From assembly GCF_001427825.1 (NCBI RefSeq), contig NZ_LMGT01000005.1:205500-269499 (forward strand): a stretch of 64,000 nucleotides of DNA, in the 5' to 3' direction. This document shows positions 18,253 through 26,103 of this stretch, one piece after another. The DNA is from Brevundimonas sp. Root608 (GTDB taxonomy: Bacteria > Pseudomonadota > Alphaproteobacteria > Caulobacterales > Caulobacteraceae). The stretch's first letter is position 1. Each line of letters starts with the position of its first letter. The notes under the pieces are model-generated. The model did not search any database. It was not told the DNA's origin and was given only the letters and a program-made list of their open reading frames with translations. The translations under genes and the position numbers were made by a program.

Positions 18253-19356
18253 ATGCACGACGCGCCCCAATCCGACGCGGCCACCCGGCTGGACAAGGAA
18301 AACCCGCTCGGCGTCGACGGCTTCGAGTTCGTCGAGTTCACGGGCCCCGATCCGGCGGCCATGATCGCGCGCCTTGAACTCATGGGCTTTACCCAGACTC
18401 ACGTGAACCCGGCCAATGACGTGGTGCGGCTGAAGCAGGGGGACATCACCCTGCTGGTCAACCGCTCGCCCAAGGGTCAGGCGGGCGAGTTCGCGACCGA
18501 GCACGGCCCTTCGGCCAACGGCATGGCCTTCCGCGTGGCCGATGCGAAGGCGGCTTTCGAAGGCGCCGTGTCGCGCGGCGGACGTCCGGCCGAGGGTCAT
18601 GACGGCGGCGCCCTGGGCGGCGGCTATCCCTACATCCTGCAGGGCATCGGCGGCTCGCTGCTCTACCTTGTCGATCAATATGGCGACGCCGGTTCGCTGT
18701 ATGACGGCTGGGACGAGATCGAGGGCTGGGAAGAGGCCGAGCGCAAGAACTCCGTCGGCCTGTTCATGCTCGACCACCTGACCCACAACGTGCGGCGCGG
18801 CCAGATGCGCACCTGGTCCGGCTTCTACGGCGACGTCTTCGCCTTCGAGGAGCAGAAATATTTCGACATCAAGGGCAAGGCGACCGGCCTGTTCTCCCAG
18901 GCCATGATCGCGCCCGACCGCGCCATCCGCATTCCGCTGAACGAGAGCCAGGACGAGAATTCCCAGATCGAGGAATTCCTGCGCCGCTACAACGGCGAGG
19001 GCATCCAGCACATCGCCCTGGCCACCGACGACATCTTCGAGACGGTGGAGGAGCTGAAGCGCCGAGGCATTCCGTTCCAGGACACGATCGAGACCTATTT
19101 CGAACTGATCGACAAACGCCTGCCCAACCACGGCGAGGACGTGGAGCGGATGCGCAAGAACCGCATCCTGATCGACGGTTCGGACGAGGAAGGTCTGCTG
19201 CTGCAGATCTTCACCCAGGACACCTTCGGCCCGATCTTCTTCGAGATCATCCAGCGCAAGGGCAACCAGGCGTTCGGCGAGGGCAATTTCCAGGCCCTGT
19301 TCGACTCCATCGAGCTGGACCAGATCCGGCGCGGCGTCATCAAGGTGGATGCCTAA
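18253..19356 (+). CDS. hppD: 4-hydroxyphenylpyruvate dioxygenase
   Basis: This 367-residue non-haem iron enzyme converts 4-hydroxyphenylpyruvate to homogentisate in tyrosine breakdown. The iron ligands of the family are visible in MLDHLTHNV (His near residue 175), EGIQHIALATDD and GPIFFEIIQRKG, with the C-terminal FGEGNFQALFDSIELDQIRRGV block. The N-terminal vicinal-oxygen-chelate half is complete. An AGGAG ribosome site lies upstream. The last codons overlap the next small gene by 8 bases. Confidence 0.95.
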   Translation: MHDAPQSDAATRLDKENPLGVDGFEFVEFTGPDPAAMIARLELMGFTQTHVNPANDVVRLKQGDITLLVNRSPKGQAGEFATEHGPSANGMAFRVADAKAAFEGAVSRGGRPAEGHDGGALGGGYPYILQGIGGSLLYLVDQYGDAGSLYDGWDEIEGWEEAERKNSVGLFMLDHLTHNVRRGQMRTWSGFYGDVFAFEEQKYFDIKGKATGLFSQAMIAPDRAIRIPLNESQDENSQIEEFLRRYNGEGIQHIALATDDIFETVEELKRRGIPFQDTIETYFELIDKRLPNHGEDVERMRKNRILIDGSDEEGLLLQIFTQDTFGPIFFEIIQRKGNQAFGEGNFQALFDSIELDQIRRGVIKVDA

Positions 19357-19534
19357 GCCGCCGTCCTGGCTGCCCTGGCTCGGCCCGCTTCTCGCGGCCG
19401 CGGTCGGGGCGGCGGTCGGCGAATATGGGCTGGGCGGCGGATTCTGGACGGTTCTGGTCGCCGCCCTGGTGTGCGGCTTCGCCCCCATCGTCGGCTATCG
19501 AATCTGGAAGTGGCGGTTTCAGCGGAGGGGGTAG
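19349..19534 (+). CDS. Small two-helix membrane protein, 61 aa
   Basis: The ATG lies within the last codons of hppD, in another frame, so translation is probably coupled. The protein has two hydrophobic stretches (LGPLLAAAVGAAVGEYGLGG and FWTVLVAALVCGFAPIVGY) and a basic end WKWRFQRRG, giving a positive-inside hairpin. I do not recognise a family. It is supported by the overlap and by sensible composition. Confidence 0.5.
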   Translation: MPKPPSWLPWLGPLLAAAVGAAVGEYGLGGGFWTVLVAALVCGFAPIVGYRIWKWRFQRRG

Positions 19535-19592
19535 TAGCCATCCTCTTCCGCTTCCCTGTTTTGTCTTCGCTTTCGCACCCGAAACCGTCGTC

Positions 19593-19610
19593 GAATTCTC
19601 CGGAGAATTC
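19593..19610. repeat. 18-bp perfect palindrome with GAATTCGACGACGG motif
   Basis: GAATTCTCCGGAGAATTC is a perfect palindrome directly after the stop of dnaE2. With its flank it gives CGGAGAATTCGACGACGG (minus strand, 19585-19602), which is identical over 18 bases to 33028-33045 upstream of hpf. It may act as a transcription-ending hairpin for dnaE2, but no T-tract follows. Confidence 0.6.
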
Positions 19611-19611
19611 G

Positions 19612-22600
19612 TCAGTGAAAGTCCCGCGATCCGGGTAGCACCCGCACGTCCCGCGGATGCCGCCCCCGCGCTGGCGTATGGCCTGATCCCGGCGCCGAAT
19701 CCGGCGTCAGATGGCCCAGCACCGGCGTCCAGTCCTCCAGTTGATCGACGACCAGATGGGTGACCCCCTCCGCCGTCTGCACCTTGCCCCGCGCCAGCAC
19801 CATGCGCGCGCCCATGGCCACGGGCCGGAAGCGTTCGAACACGTCGGGCCACAGCACCAGATTGGCCACGCCGGTCTCGTCCTCCACGGTCATGAAACAG
19901 ACGCCCTTGGCCGTTCCCGGCCTCTGACGGACCAGCACCACCCCGCCGATCGCAACCCGGCGCCCATTTGCCAGCCCCGGATAGGCCTTCGCCGTCAGGG
20001 CCCCGACGCCCGCCAGCCGGTCGCGCAGGAAGCTGACCGGATGGCCCTTCAGCGACAGGCGGATGGTCTGGTAGTCGCCGACCACCTCCTCGGACGGCGC
20101 CAGCACCGGCAGGGCCTCGGGCGGGCGGCCGTCGGCCTCGTTCAGCCCCATGGCCTCGAACAGCGGCGCCGATGACGCCGGCGCGGCCCCCCTTGCCGCC
20201 CACACCCCCTGCCGCCGCGTCAGGTCCAGCGACCCATAGGCGTCCGCCTCGGCCAGCCGGTCCAGCGCCGACGGCGGCAGGTCAGCGCGGCGACGCAGAT
20301 CGTCGAGATCGGCGAACGGCCCGACCGCGCGCGCCGCCTCGATCCGCAGGGCCCAGTCCTTCCTGAAACCGTCGATCGACCGCATCCCCAGCCGCAGGGC
20401 GCAGGGTTCGCCCGGACGGGGCTCAAGCGAGGCGTCCCATCCGCTGCGGTTCACATCCGGATGCCTGACTTCGGCCCCATGCTCGATGGCGTCCCGCACC
20501 AGCTGGGCCGGCGCATAGAAGCCCATCGGCTGGCTGTTGAGCAGGGCGGCGGTGAACACCTCGGGATACCGGAGCTTCATCCATGACGAGATGTAGACCA
20601 GCAGGGCGAAGGAGCAGGCATGGCTTTCGGGAAAGCCGTACTCCCCGAACCCCTTGATCTGGTCGAAGCAACTGCGGGCGAAGTCGGGATCGTAGCCGCG
20701 CTCGATCATCCGGCTGGTGAACCGCACCTCGTGCTCGCCGATGGTGCCCATGTGCCGGAAGGTCGCCATGGCCCGCCTCAGGCTGTTGGCCTCGGCGGGG
20801 GTGTATTTCGCCGCTTCCATGGCGATCCGCATCGCCTGTTCCTGGAACAGGGGCACGCCCAGGGTCTTGTGCAGCACCCGCCTCAGTTCGTCGCGGTCGC
20901 CATGCTCGGGCGAGGGGTGGGGAAAGTCGATCACGAAGGGCCGGCCCGACCGCTCCGCCTCGCGCCGTTCCGCCCGCCGTTTCAGATAGGGATGCACCAT
21001 CCCGCCCTGGATCGGGCCCGGCCGCACGATCGCCACCTCCACCACCAGATCGTAGAAAACCCGCGGACGGAGCCGCGGCAGCATCGACATCTGGGCCCGA
21101 CTCTCGACCTGGAAGACCCCGAGGGAGTCTCCCTTGCACAGCATGTCGTAGACCTCAGGATCCTCCGGCGGGACCGTGTCCAGTTCGAACCGGCGCTCAT
21201 AGTGTTCCGCGATCAGGTCGAAGCCGCGCCTCAGCGCGGTCAGCATACCCAGCGCCAGCACATCGACCTTCATCAGCCCGAGGAAGTCGATGTCGTCCTT
21301 GTCCCACTCGATGAAGGTGCGGTCCGACATGGCGGCGTTGCCGATCGGCACGATCTCCAGCAGCGGCGTCTGGCTCAGCACATAGCCGCCGACGTGCTGG
21401 CTCAGATGGCGGGGAAATTTGATCAGTTCGGCCGTCAGCTCCAGCGCCAGCCGCATGCGTACGTCGTCGCGGCTCAGGCCGGTGCGGTCGACATGCTCGT
21501 CCTTCACGCTGTCGCCCCATGAGCCCCAGACCGTGTCGGCCATGCGCGCCGTCACGTCCTCGGTCAGCCCCAGAGCCTTGCCCACGTCGCGGATCGCCGA
21601 GCGGGGCCGGTAGTGGATGATGGTGGCCACGATCGCCGCCCGGTCGCGGCCATAACGGCGATAGACGTACTGCATCACCTCCTCGCGCCGTTCATGCTCG
21701 AAATCGACGTCGATATCCGGCGGCTCGTCCCGGTCGGCGGACATGAAGCGCTCGATCAGCACGTCCTGCTCGGCGGGGTTTACATTGGTGACGCCCAGAC
21801 AGAAGCAGACCACCGAGTTCGCGGCCGAGCCCCGCCCCTGGCACAGGATCGGCTTCTCCTGCGTCCGCGCCCAATGCACGATGTCGTGCACGGTCAGGAA
21901 GTAGTTGGGGTATTTCAGGAGCTTGATGAGCTTCAGCTCCTTGACGATCGTGTCGCGGATTTTCCGTGAAACCCCGTCAGGCCATTTCTCCCGTGCGCCC
22001 TTGAAGGCCAGCCGGATCAGGCGCCGCTGCGCCGTCCAGCCCGCCGGCACGGGCTCATCAGGATACCGGTACTCTAGTTCCCGCAGCGAAAACCGGCACG
22101 CCCGCGCCACCTCCATGGTCCGCGCCAGCGCCGCCTCATGCCCGCGGAACAGCCGCGCCATCTGGGCCGGCGGCTTCAGATGGCGCTCGGCGTTGGCCTG
22201 AAGCCGCCGGCCCGCCTTGTCGATGGTCGTCCCTTCGCGGATGCAGGTCAGGACGTCCTGCACCATCCGCCGGTCGGGGTGGTGGTACAGCACGGCATTG
22301 GTCGCGATCATCGACGCGCCCGTGCGATGCGCCATCGCCGCCAGACGGTTAAGCCGCTTGCGGTCGTCGCCGCGCCACAGGGGCGCCGCCGCCAGATACA
22401 GGTCGTCGGGCCAGGCCTTTCGCCATGCCGCCAGCCGGGCCTCGAACGCCGCGTCGGGCGTTTCCGGCGCCGGTGCCAGGGCGATCATGCCCTCGCCCAG
22501 CCCGGCCGCCTGTTCGAAGGTCAGCCGCGTTTCGGCCTTTTCAATGCGATCGGCGTCCGGGTCGACCCCGGCTTGCGGCACGACCTCGGTCTTGCCCAGC

Positions 22601-22905
22601 GACAACAGCCGACACAGCCGGCCATAGGCGGCGCGGTCGCGCGGAAAGACCATCAGTTCCGTCCCGTCGGTGAAGCCCAGCCGCGACCCCACGACCAGCG
22701 GGATGTCGACGTCCTCGGCCCCCATCAGCGCCCGCACCATCCCCGCCAGGGTATTGCGGTCGGCCACGCCGATGGCGCCCAGCCCCAAGGCCTTCGCCTG
22801 CATCGCGATCTCGCCGGGGTGTGACGCGCCCTCCAGAAAGCTGAAATTCGTCATTGCCCCCAGTTCGGCGTACTGGCCGTCCCAGCCTGAGCCCGGGGCG
22901 CTCAC
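19612..22905 (-). CDS. dnaE2: Error-prone DNA polymerase III alpha-like subunit DnaE2 (ImuC)
   Basis: This C-family polymerase of about 1097 residues does lesion bypass in damage-induced mutagenesis. The start is set at the GTG at 22905, which overlaps the imuB stop (GTGA); a GTG 24 bases earlier lies inside imuB. The N-terminal PHP domain (about 20-230) is followed by the polymerase core with catalytic aspartates in PDIDVDFEHERREE and LGLMKVDVLAL, helix-hairpin-helix repeats, and an OB-fold near the end (GVVLVRQRPGTAKGVCFMTVEDETG). It is the third gene of the imuA-imuB-dnaE2 cassette. Confidence 0.93.
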   Translation of the reverse strand: MSAPGSGWDGQYAELGAMTNFSFLEGASHPGEIAMQAKALGLGAIGVADRNTLAGMVRALMGAEDVDIPLVVGSRLGFTDGTELMVFPRDRAAYGRLCRLLSLGKTEVVPQAGVDPDADRIEKAETRLTFEQAAGLGEGMIALAPAPETPDAAFEARLAAWRKAWPDDLYLAAAPLWRGDDRKRLNRLAAMAHRTGASMIATNAVLYHHPDRRMVQDVLTCIREGTTIDKAGRRLQANAERHLKPPAQMARLFRGHEAALARTMEVARACRFSLRELEYRYPDEPVPAGWTAQRRLIRLAFKGAREKWPDGVSRKIRDTIVKELKLIKLLKYPNYFLTVHDIVHWARTQEKPILCQGRGSAANSVVCFCLGVTNVNPAEQDVLIERFMSADRDEPPDIDVDFEHERREEVMQYVYRRYGRDRAAIVATIIHYRPRSAIRDVGKALGLTEDVTARMADTVWGSWGDSVKDEHVDRTGLSRDDVRMRLALELTAELIKFPRHLSQHVGGYVLSQTPLLEIVPIGNAAMSDRTFIEWDKDDIDFLGLMKVDVLALGMLTALRRGFDLIAEHYERRFELDTVPPEDPEVYDMLCKGDSLGVFQVESRAQMSMLPRLRPRVFYDLVVEVAIVRPGPIQGGMVHPYLKRRAERREAERSGRPFVIDFPHPSPEHGDRDELRRVLHKTLGVPLFQEQAMRIAMEAAKYTPAEANSLRRAMATFRHMGTIGEHEVRFTSRMIERGYDPDFARSCFDQIKGFGEYGFPESHACSFALLVYISSWMKLRYPEVFTAALLNSQPMGFYAPAQLVRDAIEHGAEVRHPDVNRSGWDASLEPRPGEPCALRLGMRSIDGFRKDWALRIEAARAVGPFADLDDLRRRADLPPSALDRLAEADAYGSLDLTRRQGVWAARGAAPASSAPLFEAMGLNEADGRPPEALPVLAPSEEVVGDYQTIRLSLKGHPVSFLRDRLAGVGALTAKAYPGLANGRRVAIGGVVLVRQRPGTAKGVCFMTVEDETGVANLVLWPDVFERFRPVAMGARMVLARGKVQTAEGVTHLVVDQLEDWTPVLGHLTPDSAPGSGHTPARGRHPRDVRVLPGSRDFH

Positions 22906-24509
22906 GGCAGCACCCCGTGCATCCACCACGACGGCGCCCGTTCCTCCGCCGCACCCGAATACTCCCGGCCGTACAGGCCTTCGCGGAACAACCAGTAGCG
23001 GCCGCCCGCGTCGTCCTCGACGCGGTAGTAGTCGCGGGTGCGCACCTGGCGGTCATCGGGGCGGGGCCGCCACCATTCGGGCGACAGCCGTTCCGGCCCG
23101 TCAGAGCGGGTCACGCGTCGCGACAGCCGCCGCCAGGTGAAGCGCACCGGCGCGCCGTCGGGCAGTTCGGCCAGGGCTTCGACCGGTTCGGGCGGGTCCA
23201 GAAGCAGGATCGGCCGGCGCGCGTGGCCCTTCGCCGCGGCTGGCGACCGCCCCAGCGCCGGCCGCCAGCGCTCGACGCGCTCGGGCAGCCAGCTGTCGAC
23301 GGGCTCGGGCGTCAGCACGCGGTCCTCGCCCAGCCGCGCGGTCAGGCGGTCGATCAGGGCGGCCAGACTCTCGGCCTGTTTCGCCTCGGCCTCGCTTTCC
23401 AGCGCCCCCTGTCGCGCCGTCATTGGTTCGATCGCATCGGCGGTCAGCATCATGGCGTCGAGGCCGAACCCCAGCTCCAGCCGGCCCAGCCCCGCCTCAC
23501 GGAACAGCCGCAGCCACACCCCCGCTTCACGACCGGGCCGGCCCATGCGCACCGACAGGCTGGTGGTCCGGCCGTCCGAGCGGAAGCCCGTCAGGGTCAG
23601 GGCCTTGGCCCCCTGCCCGTCGCGCAGCAGCGGCGCGGTCAGGTCGGCGACCAGTTCCGCCAGCCGCGCCTCCACCCCCTCGATGTCGCCGACCGGCTCC
23701 ATCCAGGCCTGCCACGCCCGGTATTTCGGCGGCGGCCGCACCGGCGTCAGGGCCTCGCCCGCGAAGCCCAGGGCCTGATCCAGTCGTTGCACCAGACCGA
23801 CGCCGGCCCCGTCCCGGAACCGACGCGCCAGCCCCGCGCGCGGCATGGGATAGAGGTCGCCGATCCGTTTCAGCCCGAACCGCCGCGCCTGGGTCAGGGT
23901 GCGGTCGTCGATGCGCAGGGCCTCGACTGGCAAAGGGGCCAGCAGGCCGCGCGCCGTCTCATCGTCGGCGATGCAGCCGCCGCCCTCGGACTCTCCCCAG
24001 CGCGCCAGAGCCCAGGCCGCCCCCGGCGTCGGGGCCATGGCGACGCGGGCCCGCGCTCCCGCCTCCGCCAACCGGTCGCGGATCTGAACCAACAGGGCCG
24101 CCTCGCCGCCGAACAGATGGGTTGCGCCGGTGAGGTCGAGGAACAGGCCCTCCAACCCCTCTCCCGCCGGATCGACGCTGACGGAAGGCGACCAGCGCTC
24201 GGCCCAGACCGCCAGCGCCGTCAGCGCGCGGGCGTCGGCCTCGATATCGGCGGGCTTGCAGATCAGATGCGGGATCATGGCCCGGGCGTCGGCTTGGGTC
24301 TGGCCGCGCCGAAGACCCGTCGCCCGCGCCGCCGGATTCAGGGCGTGGATGATCGCCGCGCCCCGGTTGTTCTTCAGGATCAGGGCGAACGGGTTTTTCG
24401 GATCGAGGGCGGGGTCAGGCGGCGAGGCCGGACGACGCGCCCGCATGGCCGATCGCCTCCAGACCGTCACCGGCCAGTCGATCAGCCAGACGGAGACGAT
24501 GCGTCTCAT
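22902..24509 (-). CDS. imuB: Y-family polymerase-like protein ImuB
   Basis: About 535 residues. ImuB is a catalytically inactive Y-family homologue that links ImuA and DnaE2 to the replication clamp (family knowledge). The start MRRIVSVWLIDWPV matches the conserved ImuB opening; a second ATG lies 3 bases upstream, both after GGAGCAGG. It therefore overlaps imuA by about 95 bases. The Y-family palm and little-finger-like regions are recognisable (TQADARAMIPHL, AERWSPSVSVDPAGEGLFLDLTG order), and the expected catalytic acidic pair is not evident. The C-terminal part ends at VRTRDYYRVEDDAGGRYWLFREG. Confidence 0.9.
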   Translation of the reverse strand: MRRIVSVWLIDWPVTVWRRSAMRARRPASPPDPALDPKNPFALILKNNRGAAIIHALNPAARATGLRRGQTQADARAMIPHLICKPADIEADARALTALAVWAERWSPSVSVDPAGEGLEGLFLDLTGATHLFGGEAALLVQIRDRLAEAGARARVAMAPTPGAAWALARWGESEGGGCIADDETARGLLAPLPVEALRIDDRTLTQARRFGLKRIGDLYPMPRAGLARRFRDGAGVGLVQRLDQALGFAGEALTPVRPPPKYRAWQAWMEPVGDIEGVEARLAELVADLTAPLLRDGQGAKALTLTGFRSDGRTTSLSVRMGRPGREAGVWLRLFREAGLGRLELGFGLDAMMLTADAIEPMTARQGALESEAEAKQAESLAALIDRLTARLGEDRVLTPEPVDSWLPERVERWRPALGRSPAAAKGHARRPILLLDPPEPVEALAELPDGAPVRFTWRRLSRRVTRSDGPERLSPEWWRPRPDDRQVRTRDYYRVEDDAGGRYWLFREGLYGREYSGAAEERAPSWWMHGVLP

Positions 24510-25068
24510 CATCCTGCTCCAGCATCCACGCCCCCGGCCGTTCGCCGCGTCCCCGCACCAGTTCCGCCGCCAGTCGCACCGGGCCGGGGGCCCGGGCATC
24601 GTCGGGATCGACAGCGCTGGCCAGGGTCGATATCCGCCAGCGCCGCCGCGCCGCGCTGAGCCCGTCCAGCCCGCGCGGCAACACAAGCCCCACGCATCCG
24701 CCCTGTTTGGCGGCGAAATCCAGCCGCCGGGTCTGGGTCAGAGTCGCCGCATCCACCGCGCCCAGGGCCAGGGACACCGCTCCGGACCGCAGCGCCTGTT
24801 CCAGGGTCCACAAGGCCTCGGCCGCCGTGTTGACGGGCGCGAGGATCAGGGACACGCCCGGCAAGCCGGGTCCATAGGGCCGGCCGTGCTCGCCCAGCCA
24901 TGCCCGTGTCGCGGTCATCAGCACCGGCCGCCCATCCCCCTCCAGTCGACGCGACAGGGCGAACGCCATCATGGCAGCCCCATCGCGCGGACCCGCCGCG
25001 CACGCCTCTTCCAGCGGCGCGGGCCTCTCGGGAAACAGAGCGGGAGATGACAGGGGCGCGGGGGTCAT
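24415..25068 (-). CDS. imuA: Mutasome accessory protein ImuA
   Basis: This RecA-fold-like protein of about 217 residues starts at the ATG at 25068, the first one downstream of the LexA-box promoter; an earlier in-frame start would lie upstream of the operator. It has ALEEACAAGPRDGAAMMAFAL-type N-terminal motifs and SLALGAVDAATLTQTRRLDFAAKQGGCVGLVL, typical of ImuA, where Walker motifs are degenerate. It is needed with ImuB for translesion synthesis by DnaE2. It is the first gene of the SOS cassette, and its 3' end overlaps imuB by about 95 bases. Confidence 0.88.
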   Translation of the reverse strand: MTPAPLSSPALFPERPAPLEEACAAGPRDGAAMMAFALSRRLEGDGRPVLMTATRAWLGEHGRPYGPGLPGVSLILAPVNTAAEALWTLEQALRSGAVSLALGAVDAATLTQTRRLDFAAKQGGCVGLVLPRGLDGLSAARRRWRISTLASAVDPDDARAPGPVRLAAELVRGRGERPGAWMLEQDDETHRLRLADRLAGDGLEAIGHAGASSGLAA

Positions 25069-25088
25069 GAGAGTCCGGAAATCCAGAT

Positions 25089-25122
25089 GTTCACTATTTG
25101 TTCCAACAGGCTCCGGAGTCAA
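25089..25122 (-). promoter_or_regulatory. LexA-controlled promoter of imuA-imuB-dnaE2
   Basis: GTTCACTATTTGTTC (25089-25103) is an exact alphaproteobacterial LexA box (GTTC-N7-GTTC). On the minus strand a -35 element TTGACT (25117-25122) is followed after 17 bases by AAATAG, which sits inside the LexA box, so LexA would cover the -10 region. The operator lies 20 bases upstream of the imuA ATG. Confidence 0.88.
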
Positions 25123-25156
25123 ACAGAGAATCCCGTTCGCCGTCACAAGAGGGAAA

Positions 25157-25576
25157 TCAGGCCCCGGGTCGCGCCTTCAGCTCATCGCGAATCTCGGCCA
25201 GCAGAGCTTCGGTCGGCGTGGGGGCGGGCGCCGTCTCCGGTTGGGCCGCCTGCTCGCGGCGCATCCGGTTGATGCCCTTGACCAGCAGGAACACCACAAA
25301 GGCCACGATGGCGAACTGGATCAGGGTGTTGATGAAGGCGCCGTACTGGATGGCCACCTCCTCGACCGCCTCGGTGGAGAGGTCCTCGGGGGCCAGAACC
25401 CATTTCAGATTGGCGAAATCGACCCGGCCCAGCGCCAGGCCGATCGGCGGCATGATCACCTGTTCGACCAGGCTGGTGACGATCTTGCCGAATGACGCGC
25501 CGATGATGACGCCCACCGCCAGGTCGACGACATTGCCCCGGGCGATGAACTCCTTGAACTCGGTCATGAGGCCCAT
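25157..25576 (-). CDS. mscL: Large-conductance mechanosensitive channel
   Basis: This 139-residue inner-membrane homopentameric emergency valve opens under hypo-osmotic shock. The N-terminal MGLMTEFKEFIARGNVVDLAVGVIIGASFGKIVTSLV is diagnostic (S1 helix plus first membrane helix with the gate residues). The second helix is at about 80-100 (INTLIQFAIVAFVVFLLVKGINRMRR), followed by a Pro/Thr-rich linker and C-terminal helix (LLAEIRDELKA). Length is normal. It lies 16 bases downstream of ihfB. Confidence 0.95.
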   Translation of the reverse strand: MGLMTEFKEFIARGNVVDLAVGVIIGASFGKIVTSLVEQVIMPPIGLALGRVDFANLKWVLAPEDLSTEAVEEVAIQYGAFINTLIQFAIVAFVVFLLVKGINRMRREQAAQPETAPAPTPTEALLAEIRDELKARPGA

Positions 25577-25592
25577 CGTCGATCTCCGGAGT

Positions 25593-25880
25593 TCAGGCGT
25601 CGGCCGCGTTCAGCCGCTCGCGCAGCTCCTTGCCGCTCTTGAAGAAGGGCACGGCCTTGGCCGGCACATCGACGGTTTCGCCGGTGCGGGGATTGCGCCC
25701 CGCCCGCGCGGGACGGGCCCGGACGGAAAAGGCGCCGAAGCCGCGAAGCTCCACGCGGCCGCCCTCGCCGAGCGAATCGACCATCTGGCCGAGCACGATA
25801 TTGACCACCCGTTCGACCTCGGCATGGGTCAGATGGGTGTTCTCGGCAGCGAGCTTCTCGATCAGCTCAGACTTTATCAT
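25593..25880 (-). CDS. ihfB: Integration host factor subunit beta
   Basis: This 95-residue DNA-bending protein pairs with IhfA. The HU/IHF fold is clear: [27 protein letters not shown], then [36 protein letters not shown], whose Arg/Pro-rich arm inserts its proline into the minor groove. Its position after rpsA is the conserved order and supports IhfB over HU. In Caulobacter relatives IHF helps activate sigma-54 promoters, which fits rpoN being in this window (inference). Confidence 0.95.
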   Translation of the reverse strand: MIKSELIEKLAAENTHLTHAEVERVVNIVLGQMVDSLGEGGRVELRGFGAFSVRARPARAGRNPRTGETVDVPAKAVPFFKSGKELRERLNAADA

Positions 25881-26046
25881 CGGCAGGCCCCCGCCCAGTT
25901 CAGCCCTTCCCAGAGCCCATACGGGTGCATCCGGGCACGGGATGCAACCCCACCCTAGCCTCCACCCGCCGCAGGAAAAAGCCCCGCCTGGTCGATTGAC
26001 CGGCGAAATGTCGGTTAACGCTCATAAATCTGCGAGTCGCGCGCAC

Positions 26047-26076
26047 GAAAAAGGCGGCGGGACTGCTCCCGCCGCC
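26047..26076 (-). terminator. Rho-independent terminator of rpsA
   Basis: GGCGGCGGGA (26053-26062) pairs perfectly with TCCCGCCGCC (26067-26076) around a 4-base loop, and on the minus strand a run of five Ts follows directly. It lies 28 bases after the rpsA stop and isolates it from ihfB. Confidence 0.9.
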
Positions 26077-26103
26077 TGATCCGTATCCAGATCACAAAGG
26101 AGA

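Noticed and set aside
24415..24509. imuA-imuB overlap considered as a sequencing frameshift
   Set aside because: Both proteins keep sensible family-like ends in their own frames and the imuB start has a ribosome site, so no frame correction is needed.
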